Shown piece after piece: positions 9,340 through 18,600 of a stretch of DNA of 64,000 nt. Made by a program: the position numbers and the translations under genes. The stretch spans positions 36,041 through 100,040 of the forward strand of contig JANWYH010000007.1 in assembly GCA_025054715.1 (NCBI GenBank). The letters run 5' to 3'. Origin of the DNA: Pyrinomonadaceae bacterium (GTDB lineage Bacteria > Acidobacteriota > Blastocatellia > Pyrinomonadales > Pyrinomonadaceae). The notes beneath the pieces are model-generated. The model was not told the origin of the DNA. It did no database searches and saw only the letters and a list, made by a program, of their open reading frames with translations. Numbering within the stretch: position 1 is the first letter of the stretch; every line of letters starts with the position of its first letter.

Positions 9340-10399
9340 GTTCTTGTCTTAAAATTTCGACTTCTTTTATAAACTCTTCTACTATTTCCGAAGCTGAAAC
9401 TTTTCGCATTGGGACGCCGTTTTTGAAGATCATACCGACTTGTCTTCCGAAGGTTACTCCTAGTTGTGATTCATGAGCTTCGCCTGGACCGTTGACTGCA
9501 CAGCCCATTATCGAAAGATGTAGGGGTTCTTCTACATGTGCTAATCTTCGTTCAATTTCAGTGACTATTCCGACGAAATCATCAACATCAAGTCTGCCGC
9601 AAGTTGGGCAGGCTACAACGGTAATACCTCGTTTTCTAAGCTCTAAACTTCTTAAAATTTCCCATGCGACGCGCACTTCTTCTACTGGGTCGGCAGCTAA
9701 GCTCACTCGAATCGTGTCGCCTATACCTTCATGAAGCAATATGCCTAGCCCTATAGCTGATTTGATTGTTCCACTAAAAGGCGTTCCGGCTTCGGTAACT
9801 CCAAGATGCAACGGATAATCTACTTTTGAAGCTATCAGGCGATATGCGGCAACAGTTCTTGCAACGTCAGAGGCTTTCAAGGAAATCACAATATCAGAAA
9901 ACCCTAAGTCTTCCAAGATTTTTACATGTCGCATTGCAGATTCAACCATAGCCTCTGGTGTTGCAGAACCATATTTTTGTAATAGGTCTTTTTCGAGGGA
10001 GCCGCCATTTACTCCTATTCTTATAGGAACTTTTTGACTTTCTGCAGCACGGACAACTTCTCGAACACGCTCGATGGAGCCGATATTCCCGGGATTGATT
10101 CTTAGCTTATCAACACCGGCTTCAAGAGCCATTAGAGCCAGCTTATAATGAAAATGAATATCGGCAACTAAGGGGACATCAGTTCTTTTTCGTATCTCTT
10201 TAAGAGCAGCAGCAGCCGCTTTGTCTGGAACAGCAACTCTAACAATCTCGCAACCCGCAGCAACCATCTCTTCTATTTGCTTGATAGTGGCTTCGACATC
10301 ACAAGTATCTGTTTTAGTCATTGACTGGACGACTATCGGAGCTCCACCGCCGATTTGTATGTTGCGGACTTTGACTGGTCTTGATTTTCTTCGTTCCAT
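9320..10399 (-). CDS. ispG: 4-hydroxy-3-methylbut-2-enyl diphosphate synthase (IspG/GcpE)
   Basis: A 359-residue protein of the bacterial IspG type. It starts with RRKSRPVKVRNIQIGGGAP and IVVQSMTKTDT, followed by a TIM-barrel. The C-terminal [4Fe-4S] domain has CPTCGRLDVD and CAVNGPGEA, which supply three Cys ligands plus Glu. It converts MEcPP to HMBPP in the MEP isoprenoid pathway and so feeds the polyprenyl synthase encoded at the left of the window. Its 3' end overlaps the convergent DUF2752 gene by 20 bp. Confidence 0.96.
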   Translation of the reverse strand: MERRKSRPVKVRNIQIGGGAPIVVQSMTKTDTCDVEATIKQIEEMVAAGCEIVRVAVPDKAAAAALKEIRKRTDVPLVADIHFHYKLALMALEAGVDKLRINPGNIGSIERVREVVRAAESQKVPIRIGVNGGSLEKDLLQKYGSATPEAMVESAMRHVKILEDLGFSDIVISLKASDVARTVAAYRLIASKVDYPLHLGVTEAGTPFSGTIKSAIGLGILLHEGIGDTIRVSLAADPVEEVRVAWEILRSLELRKRGITVVACPTCGRLDVDDFVGIVTEIERRLAHVEEPLHLSIMGCAVNGPGEAHESQLGVTFGRQVGMIFKNGVPMRKVSASEIVEEFIKEVEILRQELKDKGS

Positions 10400-10551
10400 A
10401 AATTTTATCTTACGTTTTCAGGCTAAAGGCTTGCAATTTTCTCATCAAATTTTCAGAAAAATTTCATCTTAACTTAAAAAAGTAGTGACAAAACAGAAAT
10501 TTCTTGTTACAATTTCTAGCGTAGTAGAAAATTAAATTCCCATAAATAGTG

Positions 10552-10573
10552 CTTCTGCTTTGTAAGGCAGAAG
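10552..10573 (+). promoter_or_regulatory. Hairpin in the leader of the small gene at 10628
   Basis: CTTCTGC (10552-10558) and GCAGAAG (10567-10573) are perfect inverted repeats with an 8-nt loop, about 55 nt before the GTG start at 10628. No T-run follows, so it is not an intrinsic terminator. It could stabilise the leader or take part in control of the downstream gene. Confidence 0.35.
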
Positions 10574-10627
10574 TGTACTGTAAAGCTCTAAAAACTTTCA
10601 AAAATAGGGAAGGAGAAGGAAAGAAAA

Positions 10628-10879
10628 GTGGTAGCCACAAGGCAGATGACTTTGCAGGAAAGAATATATCAAATTGATCACATTCAAGCTCGCCGATTCT
10701 CCAAGCTAACTGGTGAAGCGTTGGAGATAGCAACTGAAGGCATCATCCGCCATCTTCGTGCTTGTGCAAAAATGGACGTAAATCCAGATGCGTCCGCAGT
10801 TCGTGAAATAATAGACGACGCCCTAAATGGGCGAAGAGTCTTTGCTGAGTCGGTTGACGACCTTAGTTCGGCGACTTGA
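10628..10879 (+). CDS. Conserved-looking 83-residue protein of unknown function
   Basis: A small helical protein starting at GTG 10628, 7 nt after a strong purine-rich Shine-Dalgarno (GGGAAGGAGAAGGA, about 10608-10620). It has no signal peptide or membrane segment. It has alternating charged helices, an ATEGIIRHLRACAKMD segment and a C-terminal VREIIDDALNGRRV. I considered RNA polymerase omega because of the size, but the omega signature (R-x-x-x-V-x-x-A-x-x-R-A-x-Q) is missing. It stands alone between ispG and a strong terminator, so it is probably a single-gene transcript with a hairpin in its leader. Confidence 0.65.
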   Translation: MVATRQMTLQERIYQIDHIQARRFSKLTGEALEIATEGIIRHLRACAKMDVNPDASAVREIIDDALNGRRVFAESVDDLSSAT

Positions 10880-10907
10880 AAGCCTGGCAAGGTCTTATTT
10901 TTGAAAT

Positions 10908-10943
10908 AAAAAGGTCAGCTGCTTTTGCGGCTGACCTTTTTGT
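10908..10943 (+). terminator. Rho-independent terminator after the 10628 gene
   Basis: The stem GGTCAGCTGC / GCGGCTGACC (10913-10936, one G-U pair, TTTT loop) is preceded by an A-run and followed by TTTTTG. It sits 34 bp after the stop codon of the 83-residue gene. Confidence 0.9.
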
Positions 10944-10970
10944 TATTATAACTTTTCAGGAGAGATTGCA

Positions 10971-11675
10971 ATGGATTACTCTGAATATTTTTTTCGCATA
11001 GAAAAGGTATTTCAGAAACATAGAAAGAACGCAATTTCTCTGACGCCGCTTGATTGGGACATAGTCGAGTCTTGGTTTAATAGAGGCATTCCATTGCATC
11101 TTATTTTGAGGGTTTTAGATGATTCTTTCAGCAAGCTCGATGAAAATCGTAAGAGAAAGCTGAACTCATTGAGATACTTTAGAAAAGAAGTAGAGCGGGT
11201 CTTCAAAGAATGGCTTTTTTCACAAATAGGGAGGCAACAAGAAGACAGTAGGTTTGAAGATTTTGTTTTGCTACACCTACAGCAGAAAATAGAAGCTCTT
11301 AGTCATTCAATTGAAAGACTTCCGGACGTCGCCCTGAAGGAGTCGTTGGCGGAAGTTTTATCGCGTCTGATAACGCTGAAGATGGAGATTGAAAATCAAA
11401 CAAAGAATCACTTGAAAGGTGATCAGATCGAAAAGGAGCAAATGGAAAACTTGGAGTTTCACCTAAAGGAACTTGATGAGGTTTTAACGAGAGTTATATT
11501 GGTAAATTCTGACGAGGAGCTAATAGAGAAGTGCAGAAGATGGGCTGAAAAGGAAGCTTACAAGTATAAGCGAAAAGTGTCAAGAGAAGTTTATCAGAAA
11601 ACTCTCGAAACTTTGTTCTTGAAAGCCTTAAGGGATGAATATAGACTGCCAAAGCTTGGATTGTTTGAGCTTTGA
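10971..11675 (+). CDS. Helical protein of unknown function (234 residues)
   Basis: I do not recognise a named family. The first ~80 residues read LTPLDWDIVESWFNRGIPLH, then ILRVLDDSF and a LNSLRYFRKEVERVF segment. This 'x-W-x-x-x-G-I-P-L-x-x-V-L' pattern resembles helical DnaD/replication-associated modules. The remainder is mostly amphipathic helices with coiled-coil character and a final KVSREVYQKTLETLFLKALR. It has no signal or membrane segment. CAGGAGAG lies about 5 nt before ATG 10971. It comes just after a terminator and 24 bp before rlmD, so it probably heads the rlmD transcript. Confidence 0.7.
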   Translation: MDYSEYFFRIEKVFQKHRKNAISLTPLDWDIVESWFNRGIPLHLILRVLDDSFSKLDENRKRKLNSLRYFRKEVERVFKEWLFSQIGRQQEDSRFEDFVLLHLQQKIEALSHSIERLPDVALKESLAEVLSRLITLKMEIENQTKNHLKGDQIEKEQMENLEFHLKELDEVLTRVILVNSDEELIEKCRRWAEKEAYKYKRKVSREVYQKTLETLFLKALRDEYRLPKLGLFEL

Positions 11676-11699
11676 CGATTTCGCTGCAAAAGAAAAGTT

Positions 11700-12842
11700 A
11701 TGACGGAGATTTTGGAGCTGACAATAGAGAAGATAGTACCAGGTGGCTATGGTCTGGGACACGCTAACGGTTTTGCAGTCTTCGTGCCTTTAACAGCCGT
11801 AGGTGACAAGGTTAGAGCAAAAGTTGTAAAAAAGAGTGAAAAGTTCTATAAGGCTGAACTTGTTGAGATCATAGAAGCTTCGCCTTTTAGACAGAAGCCT
11901 CGATGTCAATATTTTGGTAACTGTGGCGGTTGTGATTTTCAGCATCTTAAGTATGAATTTCAGCTGAAGGCGAAAGTAGGAGTGATCTACGATTGTTTGA
12001 GAAGAATAGCAGGTATTAATTATGAAAATGAAATCCAGGTAATTCCTAGCTATGAGTTTGAATACAGACTTCGAGCTGAATGGCACGTTCGAGACGGTAG
12101 AATCGGTTATTTTCGTTATAACTCAAATCATCTTGTGGAGATAGAACATTGTTCTATTCTCGCGCCTCGTCTTCAAGAGCTTTTAACTGACTTACGTTAC
12201 GGTAAGAAATACGAAGGTATTGAAAAAACTGAAATTGAGGTAATAACTGATGGGGATAAGACTTCCGTGTTTTCAGCCCTAGAAAAAGAGCCATCTGATG
12301 TAGAACTGACTATTGGCAAAGAGCGTTATTTAGTAAATGCGAGATTGTTTTTTCAAGCAAATCGTTATTTGCTAGTGGATATGCTCGACAGAACTGTAGG
12401 TGATGCTGGGGGTGAAAGATGCCTCGATCTTTACTGTGGAGTAGGATTTTTTACTTTGCCTCTTGCAAGAAGGTTCAAGGAAGTGTATGCAGTTGAGCAG
12501 GCGGGAGAGGCAATCGGATACGCCAGGCGTAACGCTGAGATGGCAGGGCTTAAGAACATAAAATTTTTCGCTCAAAAAGTAAGTAGCTTTCTTGACCGAA
12601 GTTTGCCTGAGCTTGACCTAGTTCTTTTAGACCCGCCTAGAACAGGAGCAGAAGGAAGGGTTATAGAAAAGATTATTTTTCTAGAGCCTGCTGAGATTTA
12701 TTATGTGTCCTGTGACCCGGCGACGCTTGCTAGAGATTTGAAAAAGCTTGTTAAAAAATATGGAATTTACTCAATTACTGCGATAGACCTTTTTCCGCAA
12801 ACTCATCACATTGAAACAATCGTAAAACTTCGTAGAATATAG
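11700..12842 (+). CDS. rlmD: 23S rRNA (uracil-C5)-methyltransferase, RlmD/RumA family
   Basis: A 380-residue enzyme. The N-terminal TRAM domain (about 1-55) includes KIVPGGYGLGH. A [4Fe-4S] binding cluster follows at CQYFGNCGGCDFQHL with a later Cys in IEHCSI. The Rossmann methyltransferase core has CLDLYCGVGFF, a DPPRTGAE motif and the nucleophile/SAM loop YVSCDPATLARDL. It methylates a uracil C5 in rRNA; some relatives act on tRNA (TrmA-like), so the exact site is not certain. It ends 3 bp before the next frame on the same strand. Confidence 0.88.
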   Translation: MTEILELTIEKIVPGGYGLGHANGFAVFVPLTAVGDKVRAKVVKKSEKFYKAELVEIIEASPFRQKPRCQYFGNCGGCDFQHLKYEFQLKAKVGVIYDCLRRIAGINYENEIQVIPSYEFEYRLRAEWHVRDGRIGYFRYNSNHLVEIEHCSILAPRLQELLTDLRYGKKYEGIEKTEIEVITDGDKTSVFSALEKEPSDVELTIGKERYLVNARLFFQANRYLLVDMLDRTVGDAGGERCLDLYCGVGFFTLPLARRFKEVYAVEQAGEAIGYARRNAEMAGLKNIKFFAQKVSSFLDRSLPELDLVLLDPPRTGAEGRVIEKIIFLEPAEIYYVSCDPATLARDLKKLVKKYGIYSITAIDLFPQTHHIETIVKLRRI

Positions 12843-12854
12843 GTTTTGCGAGCT

Positions 12855-14048
12855 ATGAGAGATTGTTCGTCTGACAGTTCGCCACGAATTCTTGAACATA
12901 ATCTTAATGATTATTTTCCGAGGCTTCTCAAGTTTAATTCGACCAAGGAACTGGAAAGAAGCGAGCTTTACGCTCTGATAAAACCCGAAGTTGAGCGAAT
13001 ACTAAATGCTGTAGTACAAGAAAGTTTCGCGCGGGCTTCTTCAGGAGCTGATCGCGTTCGAGCTTTAGCTTGGAATCTAGAGCGCGGGACTTTTTTTGAG
13101 GGGATAGTGGAAGCTTTTAAGAAAGAAAAATACCTAGCAGATAGAGATGTTTTACTTTTGACGGAGCTTGACTACGGGATGGCACGTAGCAAAAACCGCT
13201 TTGTCGCTAGAGAATTAGCGCTAGAGCTTGAAATGAATTATGTATTTGCTCCTGTTTATATTGCTTTGCAAAAGGGAAGCGGAATTGAGAAATTTGTCGA
13301 GGGTGAAAACACGAAATCAATACATGGACTTGCTCTTTTATCGAAATGGCCTATAAAGAATGTTCGAACGGTTCCGCTTCCAAATGGAAAGGACAAGATG
13401 AAAGGAGAAGAAAAGAGAATTGGCTATCTTCGTGCTCTCATAGCTGAAATCGAACACCCTGTCGGCACTTTTCGCGCTGTCACAACTCATTTAGACGCTC
13501 ATTGTTCAAGAGAGCACAGAAGGCGGCAGATGCAAATAATTCTTGATTACTTGGAAAAATTGCCAAGAATGCCAACCGTAATAGGCGGAGACTGGAACAC
13601 TACGACTTTTAATTCTCAGAATGCAACAAGAGCAATACTAGGTTACTGGCGCAGAGTTTTAATGGGGATTAAGAACGTAGTCGAAAATCATTTTCCATAC
13701 CCAGATAGATACTTTGAGAAAAAATTGTTTGAAGAGTTAGAGAAAAGAGGTTATAGATACAAGGAATTTAATGAAGAAGGTGTTGGTACTTTACACTACG
13801 ATATTAGTAGTATAGAGAAAAACACCAATTTAAGAGACTGGGTGCCTGCTTGGTGTTTCCCGTTTATTTTTTGGGCTGCAGGTCGTGTTGGTGGTCGCGT
13901 TTCAGTCAGACTTGATTGGTTTGCTGGCAGAGACATTAAAATCGTCGGCAAGCCGAAAACTATCTCAAAGCTTTTCGACAGAAGTGGAAATCCTTTATCA
14001 GATCATGACGCAATAGCAATGGATTTTGTTCTAGAAACTGAAAACTAA
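12855..14048 (+). CDS. Endonuclease/exonuclease/phosphatase (EEP) family protein
   Basis: About 397 residues from ATG 12855; a TTG at 12846 is an alternative start with no better ribosome site. EEP superfamily motifs appear in order: ALAWNLERG (Asn/Glu metal site), LTELDYGMARS, VTTHLDAH, IGGDWNTTT (catalytic Asp-x-Asn) and the C-terminal SDHDAIAMDF (Asp-His pair). Such enzymes are Mg2+-dependent phosphodiesterases acting on DNA, phosphoinositides or sphingolipids; the substrate here is unknown. No signal peptide is seen, suggesting a cytosolic role. It is only 12 bp from rlmD. Confidence 0.82.
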   Translation: MRDCSSDSSPRILEHNLNDYFPRLLKFNSTKELERSELYALIKPEVERILNAVVQESFARASSGADRVRALAWNLERGTFFEGIVEAFKKEKYLADRDVLLLTELDYGMARSKNRFVARELALELEMNYVFAPVYIALQKGSGIEKFVEGENTKSIHGLALLSKWPIKNVRTVPLPNGKDKMKGEEKRIGYLRALIAEIEHPVGTFRAVTTHLDAHCSREHRRRQMQIILDYLEKLPRMPTVIGGDWNTTTFNSQNATRAILGYWRRVLMGIKNVVENHFPYPDRYFEKKLFEELEKRGYRYKEFNEEGVGTLHYDISSIEKNTNLRDWVPAWCFPFIFWAAGRVGGRVSVRLDWFAGRDIKIVGKPKTISKLFDRSGNPLSDHDAIAMDFVLETEN

Positions 14049-14442
14049 ATTCTTATTTTCCCGAAGCTTTTGTTATAATCACTAGAAAAAGAGGTTGAAA
14101 CGGTTGACAAAACTAACATAATAAGCCTTAGCAGCGAGCCATTGGTTTGAGGGTTTGTAAGCAGGACGGGAGGAGGGGTGGTAAGTGGAAGAAAGAGGCG
14201 ATGGCAAGTTGCTGAGGTAGCCCTTAGCTTTCCTGTTCTTGAAGAGCCCTTTGCGATGGATTTCTTTTTGCTAACTAGTTGTTTAGATGACTGGGGTAGG
14301 AAGGCGAAAGGGTTAGTTCCTGCTGATGCAGGGGCTATGGCTGACCGAAAGCCGCCAGTCAGCATGGGTCAGTCTGAAAGGGCGGGGTACAAATACACTG
14401 ACCTAAGGTGTATGTTGAACACTTTAGTCAATTAGGGGCTTT
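14049..14442 (+). other. Unexplained G+C-richer stretch, possible structured RNA or small gene
   Basis: About 390 bp with no confident gene. A TATAAT (14074-14079) could start transcription near 14086. From about 14130 the sequence is visibly richer in G+C than its neighbours, and in low-G+C genomes that often marks a folded RNA. A frame 14178-14435 (GTG start, 85 residues) is open, but its AGGAGG lies only 1 nt from the GTG, too close for normal initiation, and the translation matches no family I know. I compared it by eye with RNase P RNA, tmRNA, SRP RNA and common riboswitches and found none of their conserved cores. Confidence 0.35.
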
Positions 14443-14691
14443 ATGGAAGTATCATTTTGTAAAACTTTTAGTGTTGATTTTGAAAATTTCAAGTATCAAA
14501 CCGTTAACAGCGAAAATGGGAGGGCAACAGTTATAAAATTTCCCATCGACGAAAGCAAATACGCTCCTGGCGATGTTGTCGTTGTGTTAAGGGGAAGCGA
14601 GGTTGTATTTCATGGTCTTATAAGGACGATAGAAGAAGGATTAGCCTTAGCGTCTGATCCGAGAGGTTCACTTCTGCCCGCCGAGAGTTGA
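14443..14691 (+). CDS. Small protein of unknown function (82 residues)
   Basis: ATG 14443 lies 6 nt after AGGGG. The protein has a beta-rich core: ATVIKFPIDESKYAPGDVVV, then LRGSEVVFHGLIRTIEEG. This resembles a small barrel or hydroxylated-loop fold but no named family. No signal or membrane segment. It follows the unexplained G+C-richer stretch directly, so the latter might be its leader, and nadK starts 58 bp downstream. Confidence 0.55.
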   Translation: MEVSFCKTFSVDFENFKYQTVNSENGRATVIKFPIDESKYAPGDVVVVLRGSEVVFHGLIRTIEEGLALASDPRGSLLPAES

Positions 14692-14749
14692 GTTCTAAGC
14701 TTTGAATAATTTTGTATCTTTAGGAGAAAAGGCTTAAGCTATCTTCAGA

Positions 14750-15607
14750 ATGCAAGATAAAGTCGAGCGTGTTTCTATAATCGTTAAGCCTGGTAGTTTA
14801 GATGCATTGAAAACTGCCAATTCCCTAGCAGAATGGCTTGAAAAGAGAGGTATAAAGTTAATAGGCAACTTAATTCAAGATGAAATCCATGGGGCAAACT
14901 TAGACTCTAATGAGATTTACGAAAATGCTGATCTTTTGATAGTTTTGGGCGGTGACGGGACAATACTGGCAACAGCAAGGCGACTCGGTAGAAGAGAAGT
15001 CCCAGTTCTAGGAATAAACTATGGAAGCTTGGGCTATTTGACAGAGTTTCGCATCGAAGAGGTTTTTTTAGCCTTGGAAAAAGTGCTTGCGGGTGACTAT
15101 GAAATTGATCGTCGCTCGATGTTAACGGTCGAGTTAGAAAATGAGTTAGGTAGGGAAACGGTTGGAAGGGCACTTAATGACGTCGTTGTAAATAAGTCTG
15201 TTCCGGCAAGAATCATCGAAATTGAAGTTTGCTTTGATGAGTTTTTTGTAAGCCGGTTTCGCGCAGATGGCTTAATCGTCTCTACCCCTACTGGTTCTAC
15301 AGCATATAACCTTTCTGCTGGCGGACCGATAATCTACCCTTCGGTTGGTGCGGTCGTCTTAACTCCAATTTGTCCATTTACTTTAACAAATCGCCCTATT
15401 GTAATTCCAGATTCTTCACGTATAAGACTACGGCTTCTTGAGGAAAGTGAAGGAGTTATTCTAACGCTTGATGGGCAAGTCTTTCGGAAAATAACCAAAG
15501 GCGATGTCATTCATATTCATAAAAGCTCCGTAGGGTTTGCGTTGATAAAACCTACTAGCCGAAACTACTTTGATGTTTTAAGAAACAAATTGAAGTGGGG
15601 GAGCTAG
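14750..15607 (+). CDS. nadK: NAD kinase
   Basis: A 285-residue ATP/polyphosphate NAD kinase. GGDGT at residues 67-71 is the catalytic/phosphate motif, followed by GINYGSLGYLTEF and the NAD-binding VSTPTGSTAYNLSAGGPI. It makes NADP from NAD in the cytosol. The AGGAGAAAAGG at about 14722 is too far from ATG 14750 to be its ribosome site, so initiation may be weak. The long secreted protein gene begins 3 bp after its stop. Confidence 0.95.
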   Translation: MQDKVERVSIIVKPGSLDALKTANSLAEWLEKRGIKLIGNLIQDEIHGANLDSNEIYENADLLIVLGGDGTILATARRLGRREVPVLGINYGSLGYLTEFRIEEVFLALEKVLAGDYEIDRRSMLTVELENELGRETVGRALNDVVVNKSVPARIIEIEVCFDEFFVSRFRADGLIVSTPTGSTAYNLSAGGPIIYPSVGAVVLTPICPFTLTNRPIVIPDSSRIRLRLLEESEGVILTLDGQVFRKITKGDVIHIHKSSVGFALIKPTSRNYFDVLRNKLKWGS

Positions 15608-15610
15608 TTT

Positions 15611-18600
15611 ATGCTAAGAAGCTTTCTGGTGCTTGCCGCGGTCTTTTTACTCTTTAAGCCGTTGGTTGAAAGGCAAGCTAAAAGCGCTTCATTTGCTGAA
15701 TTGTTGCCAAAGTTTTCGGTAGCATCTAACTTTGCTGTATCAAAGCCTGTTCGGGATTTTTCACCGGCTCAACCGGACAAGGGTACTAGCAGAAAGATGG
15801 GGCGTGCTGAGGAACAGGCACGTCAGATTCCTAATAGAATGCCGTTTCGCAAGCAGGTAACTGGTGTAACTCACGATGTTCCACGCTTAGCAGAGTTTTC
15901 TTTTGAGCCGATGCCACAGCCTTCTTTGGTTTTTGATGGGATCTCGAGCAATGACAATGCTGCTGCTTATGGTTTTCGCATAGTTCCGCCAGATACGAAT
16001 GGAGATGTTGGTTACAATCACTACGTCCAGGCTGTAAACTCTCTAGTGCGTATCTTTGACAAGCAAGGCAATCCTCTTACTCCGCCATTTAAGCTTAGCA
16101 TGCTTTTTGAGCCGCTTGGGACGCCCTGTTCCACACGCAACGATGGCGATCCGATAGTTCTTTATGATTCACTAGCAGACAGATGGTTTATAAGCCAATT
16201 CTGCATATTTTTTCCGCCTTTTCGGCAGATGGTGGCTGTTTCAAAAACTGGCGATCCGACGGGTGAGTATTTTATTTATGAATTCGTAATGCCAAACGTC
16301 AAAATGAATGACTATCCAAAGTTTGGTATTTGGACGAATGCTATTTACATGACAACAGATCAGTTTTTAGGAAGCGACTATGCAGGAACAGGAGTTTTTG
16401 CTTTTGACAAGAGGAAGCTTTACGAAGGAAGACGTGATGCTGGTTACATATATTTCGATCTGGCTTCGCCATCAACCATCAGGCTTGGTAACTTGCTACC
16501 GGCTGATCTGGATGGCTTGAAAGTCCCGTACACTCCTAACGGTATTTTCGTAGGTTACACTGCTACCGAATACGGAGATGAGTTTGATGCAATTAGACTC
16601 TTCGAATTCAGACCAGATTTTCAAAATCCTGCAAATTCGACCTTCTCGGAAATGCCAGAAAGTCCTCTTCTCGTTGCTCCTTTCGATCCGACATCACCGG
16701 AAGGAAGAGCTGATATTTCCCAACCTTTGCCTGGTGAGATGCTTGACTCGCAATCTGACAGACTCATGTATCGGGTAGCTTACAGAAATTTCGGCAATTA
16801 CGATGCTTTAGTTTTCAATCAAACGGTGCGCACAACCCCAGTTTCTAGTATTTATCGAGCTGGCGTTAGAGTATATGAACTAAGGCGTAATTTATCTTCG
16901 CAAAAACCCCGATTTTACGTTTATGAGCAGGCTACAATAGGAGACGATCAATCAAGTCGCTGGATGGCAAGCGCTGCGCAAGATCATCAAGGAAATCTTG
17001 CCTTCGGATATAGTTATGTAAGCGACGAGAAAAAGCCTTCTATACTCTATTCCGGTCGGCTAGCGTCTGAGCCTGTAGGTGCCTTCCGCCAGGAAGGAAC
17101 GATTGTAATGGGAACAGGCGTGCAGACAGGTTTTGGGTTTCGTTGGGGCGATTACAGTCAGATGAGTGTTGACCCAATTGATGACTGTTCCTTTTGGTAT
17201 ACGAATGAATACTACACGCTTGAAAGCCAGAATGAAAGCCCATTTGGTTGGCTGACTAAGATAGGAAAATTTAGATTTTCTGAATGCAATAATGCTCCAC
17301 GAGCAGGCATCTACGGATTTGTTCTAAATGCTGAAAACGGTCAACCGATTGAATCGGCAACAATAGAAGCTAACGCTTATTGGCGATCGTCAGATGCTTC
17401 GGGAAGTTACGGCTATCTTTTTGTTTTGCCAGGTAGTTATTCTATAACTGCTAGTGCAAGAGGGTTTGAGTCGAAGACAGTTACAGTTTCTTTGTCTGAA
17501 GGACAGATTTCAAGGCAAGATTTTCTTCTTGAACCAAGAGCTTTGATTGAAATTGAAGAAGTTGAATTTGTTTCGGAGAGTTGCTCACAAAATGGAAGCG
17601 CTGAACCGGGTGAGACAGCAACTATTAGTCTTAAATTGAGAAATGCTGGACAGAAAGCTACCGCAAACCTGGTGGTTTCTTTACAGCCTATAGGTGGGGT
17701 TTTGAGTCCGTCTGAGCCTCAAAGCTACGGAATAATAGAGCCCGGCAGTGTTTCACAGCCGCGTTCCTTTACATTTACGGTCTCACCGAACATAAGTTGT
17801 GGTTCTGAGGTAATTTTGAGCTTTAACCTTCAAGACGGTGCTAGGAGTCTAGGGACAATTTCTTACATTCAAACGGCAGGATTGAGAAGAATTGCTTTTT
17901 GGGAAGACTTTGATAGACTTCGTTCAGGGCAAATTCCTTCTGGATGGACAAGTTCTTCTTCTGGTGGTCAACAGCGTTGGCAAGTAAGCAATCGTAGAAG
18001 TGTAAGTCCGCCTAGTTCCGCCTTTTCTTCCTGTTCGACACAAATAGGAATAAATGAGCTTGTTACGCCGCCTTTTAGAATAAATTCGGAGCAAGCTGAG
18101 CTTAGGTTTCATAATTGGTATGAGCTGGAGTCAACATTCTTGCGTAATAGGCTTTACGATGGAGCGGTTTTAGAGATAAAAATTGGCAATGGTAGATGGC
18201 AGGATATTGAAACTGCCGGAGGTGTCTTTATTCAGGGTGGCTATGACGGCGTTATTGATAGCTGCTGTCAGAATCCGCTAGCAGGTAGAAGGGGCTGGTC
18301 GGGAAGAAGCGGTATAAACCAAACGGCGGAGTTTGTTACAACAAAGGTAAAACTGCCTGCCATATTGGCTGGACAAGAAGTTCGATTGAGGTGGCGCGTT
18401 GGAACCGATCTCGGAACGGCACGCGAGGGACAATACATTGATGATGTTATCGTATATGATGAGTACGTTTGCGGTTGTCAGAGAAGCTTTTCACGTGCTC
18501 CTTTTGACTTTGATGGGGATGGTAAAACTGATGCTTCGGTGTTCCGTCCCTCTGATTCGGACCTTGATCCGGACTTTTTCGTTCTAAAAAGTAGCGACAA

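Noticed and set aside
10628..10879. RNA polymerase omega subunit (rpoZ)
   Set aside because: Size and charge fit, but the conserved omega motif with R-x-x-x-V-x-x-A-x-x-R-A is absent, so I kept it as unknown.
14045..14365. 106-residue minus-strand open frame antisense to the G+C-rich stretch
   Set aside because: It overlaps the end of the EEP gene, has a low-complexity Ser/Pro/Thr-rich composition, no ribosome site and no recognisable domain.
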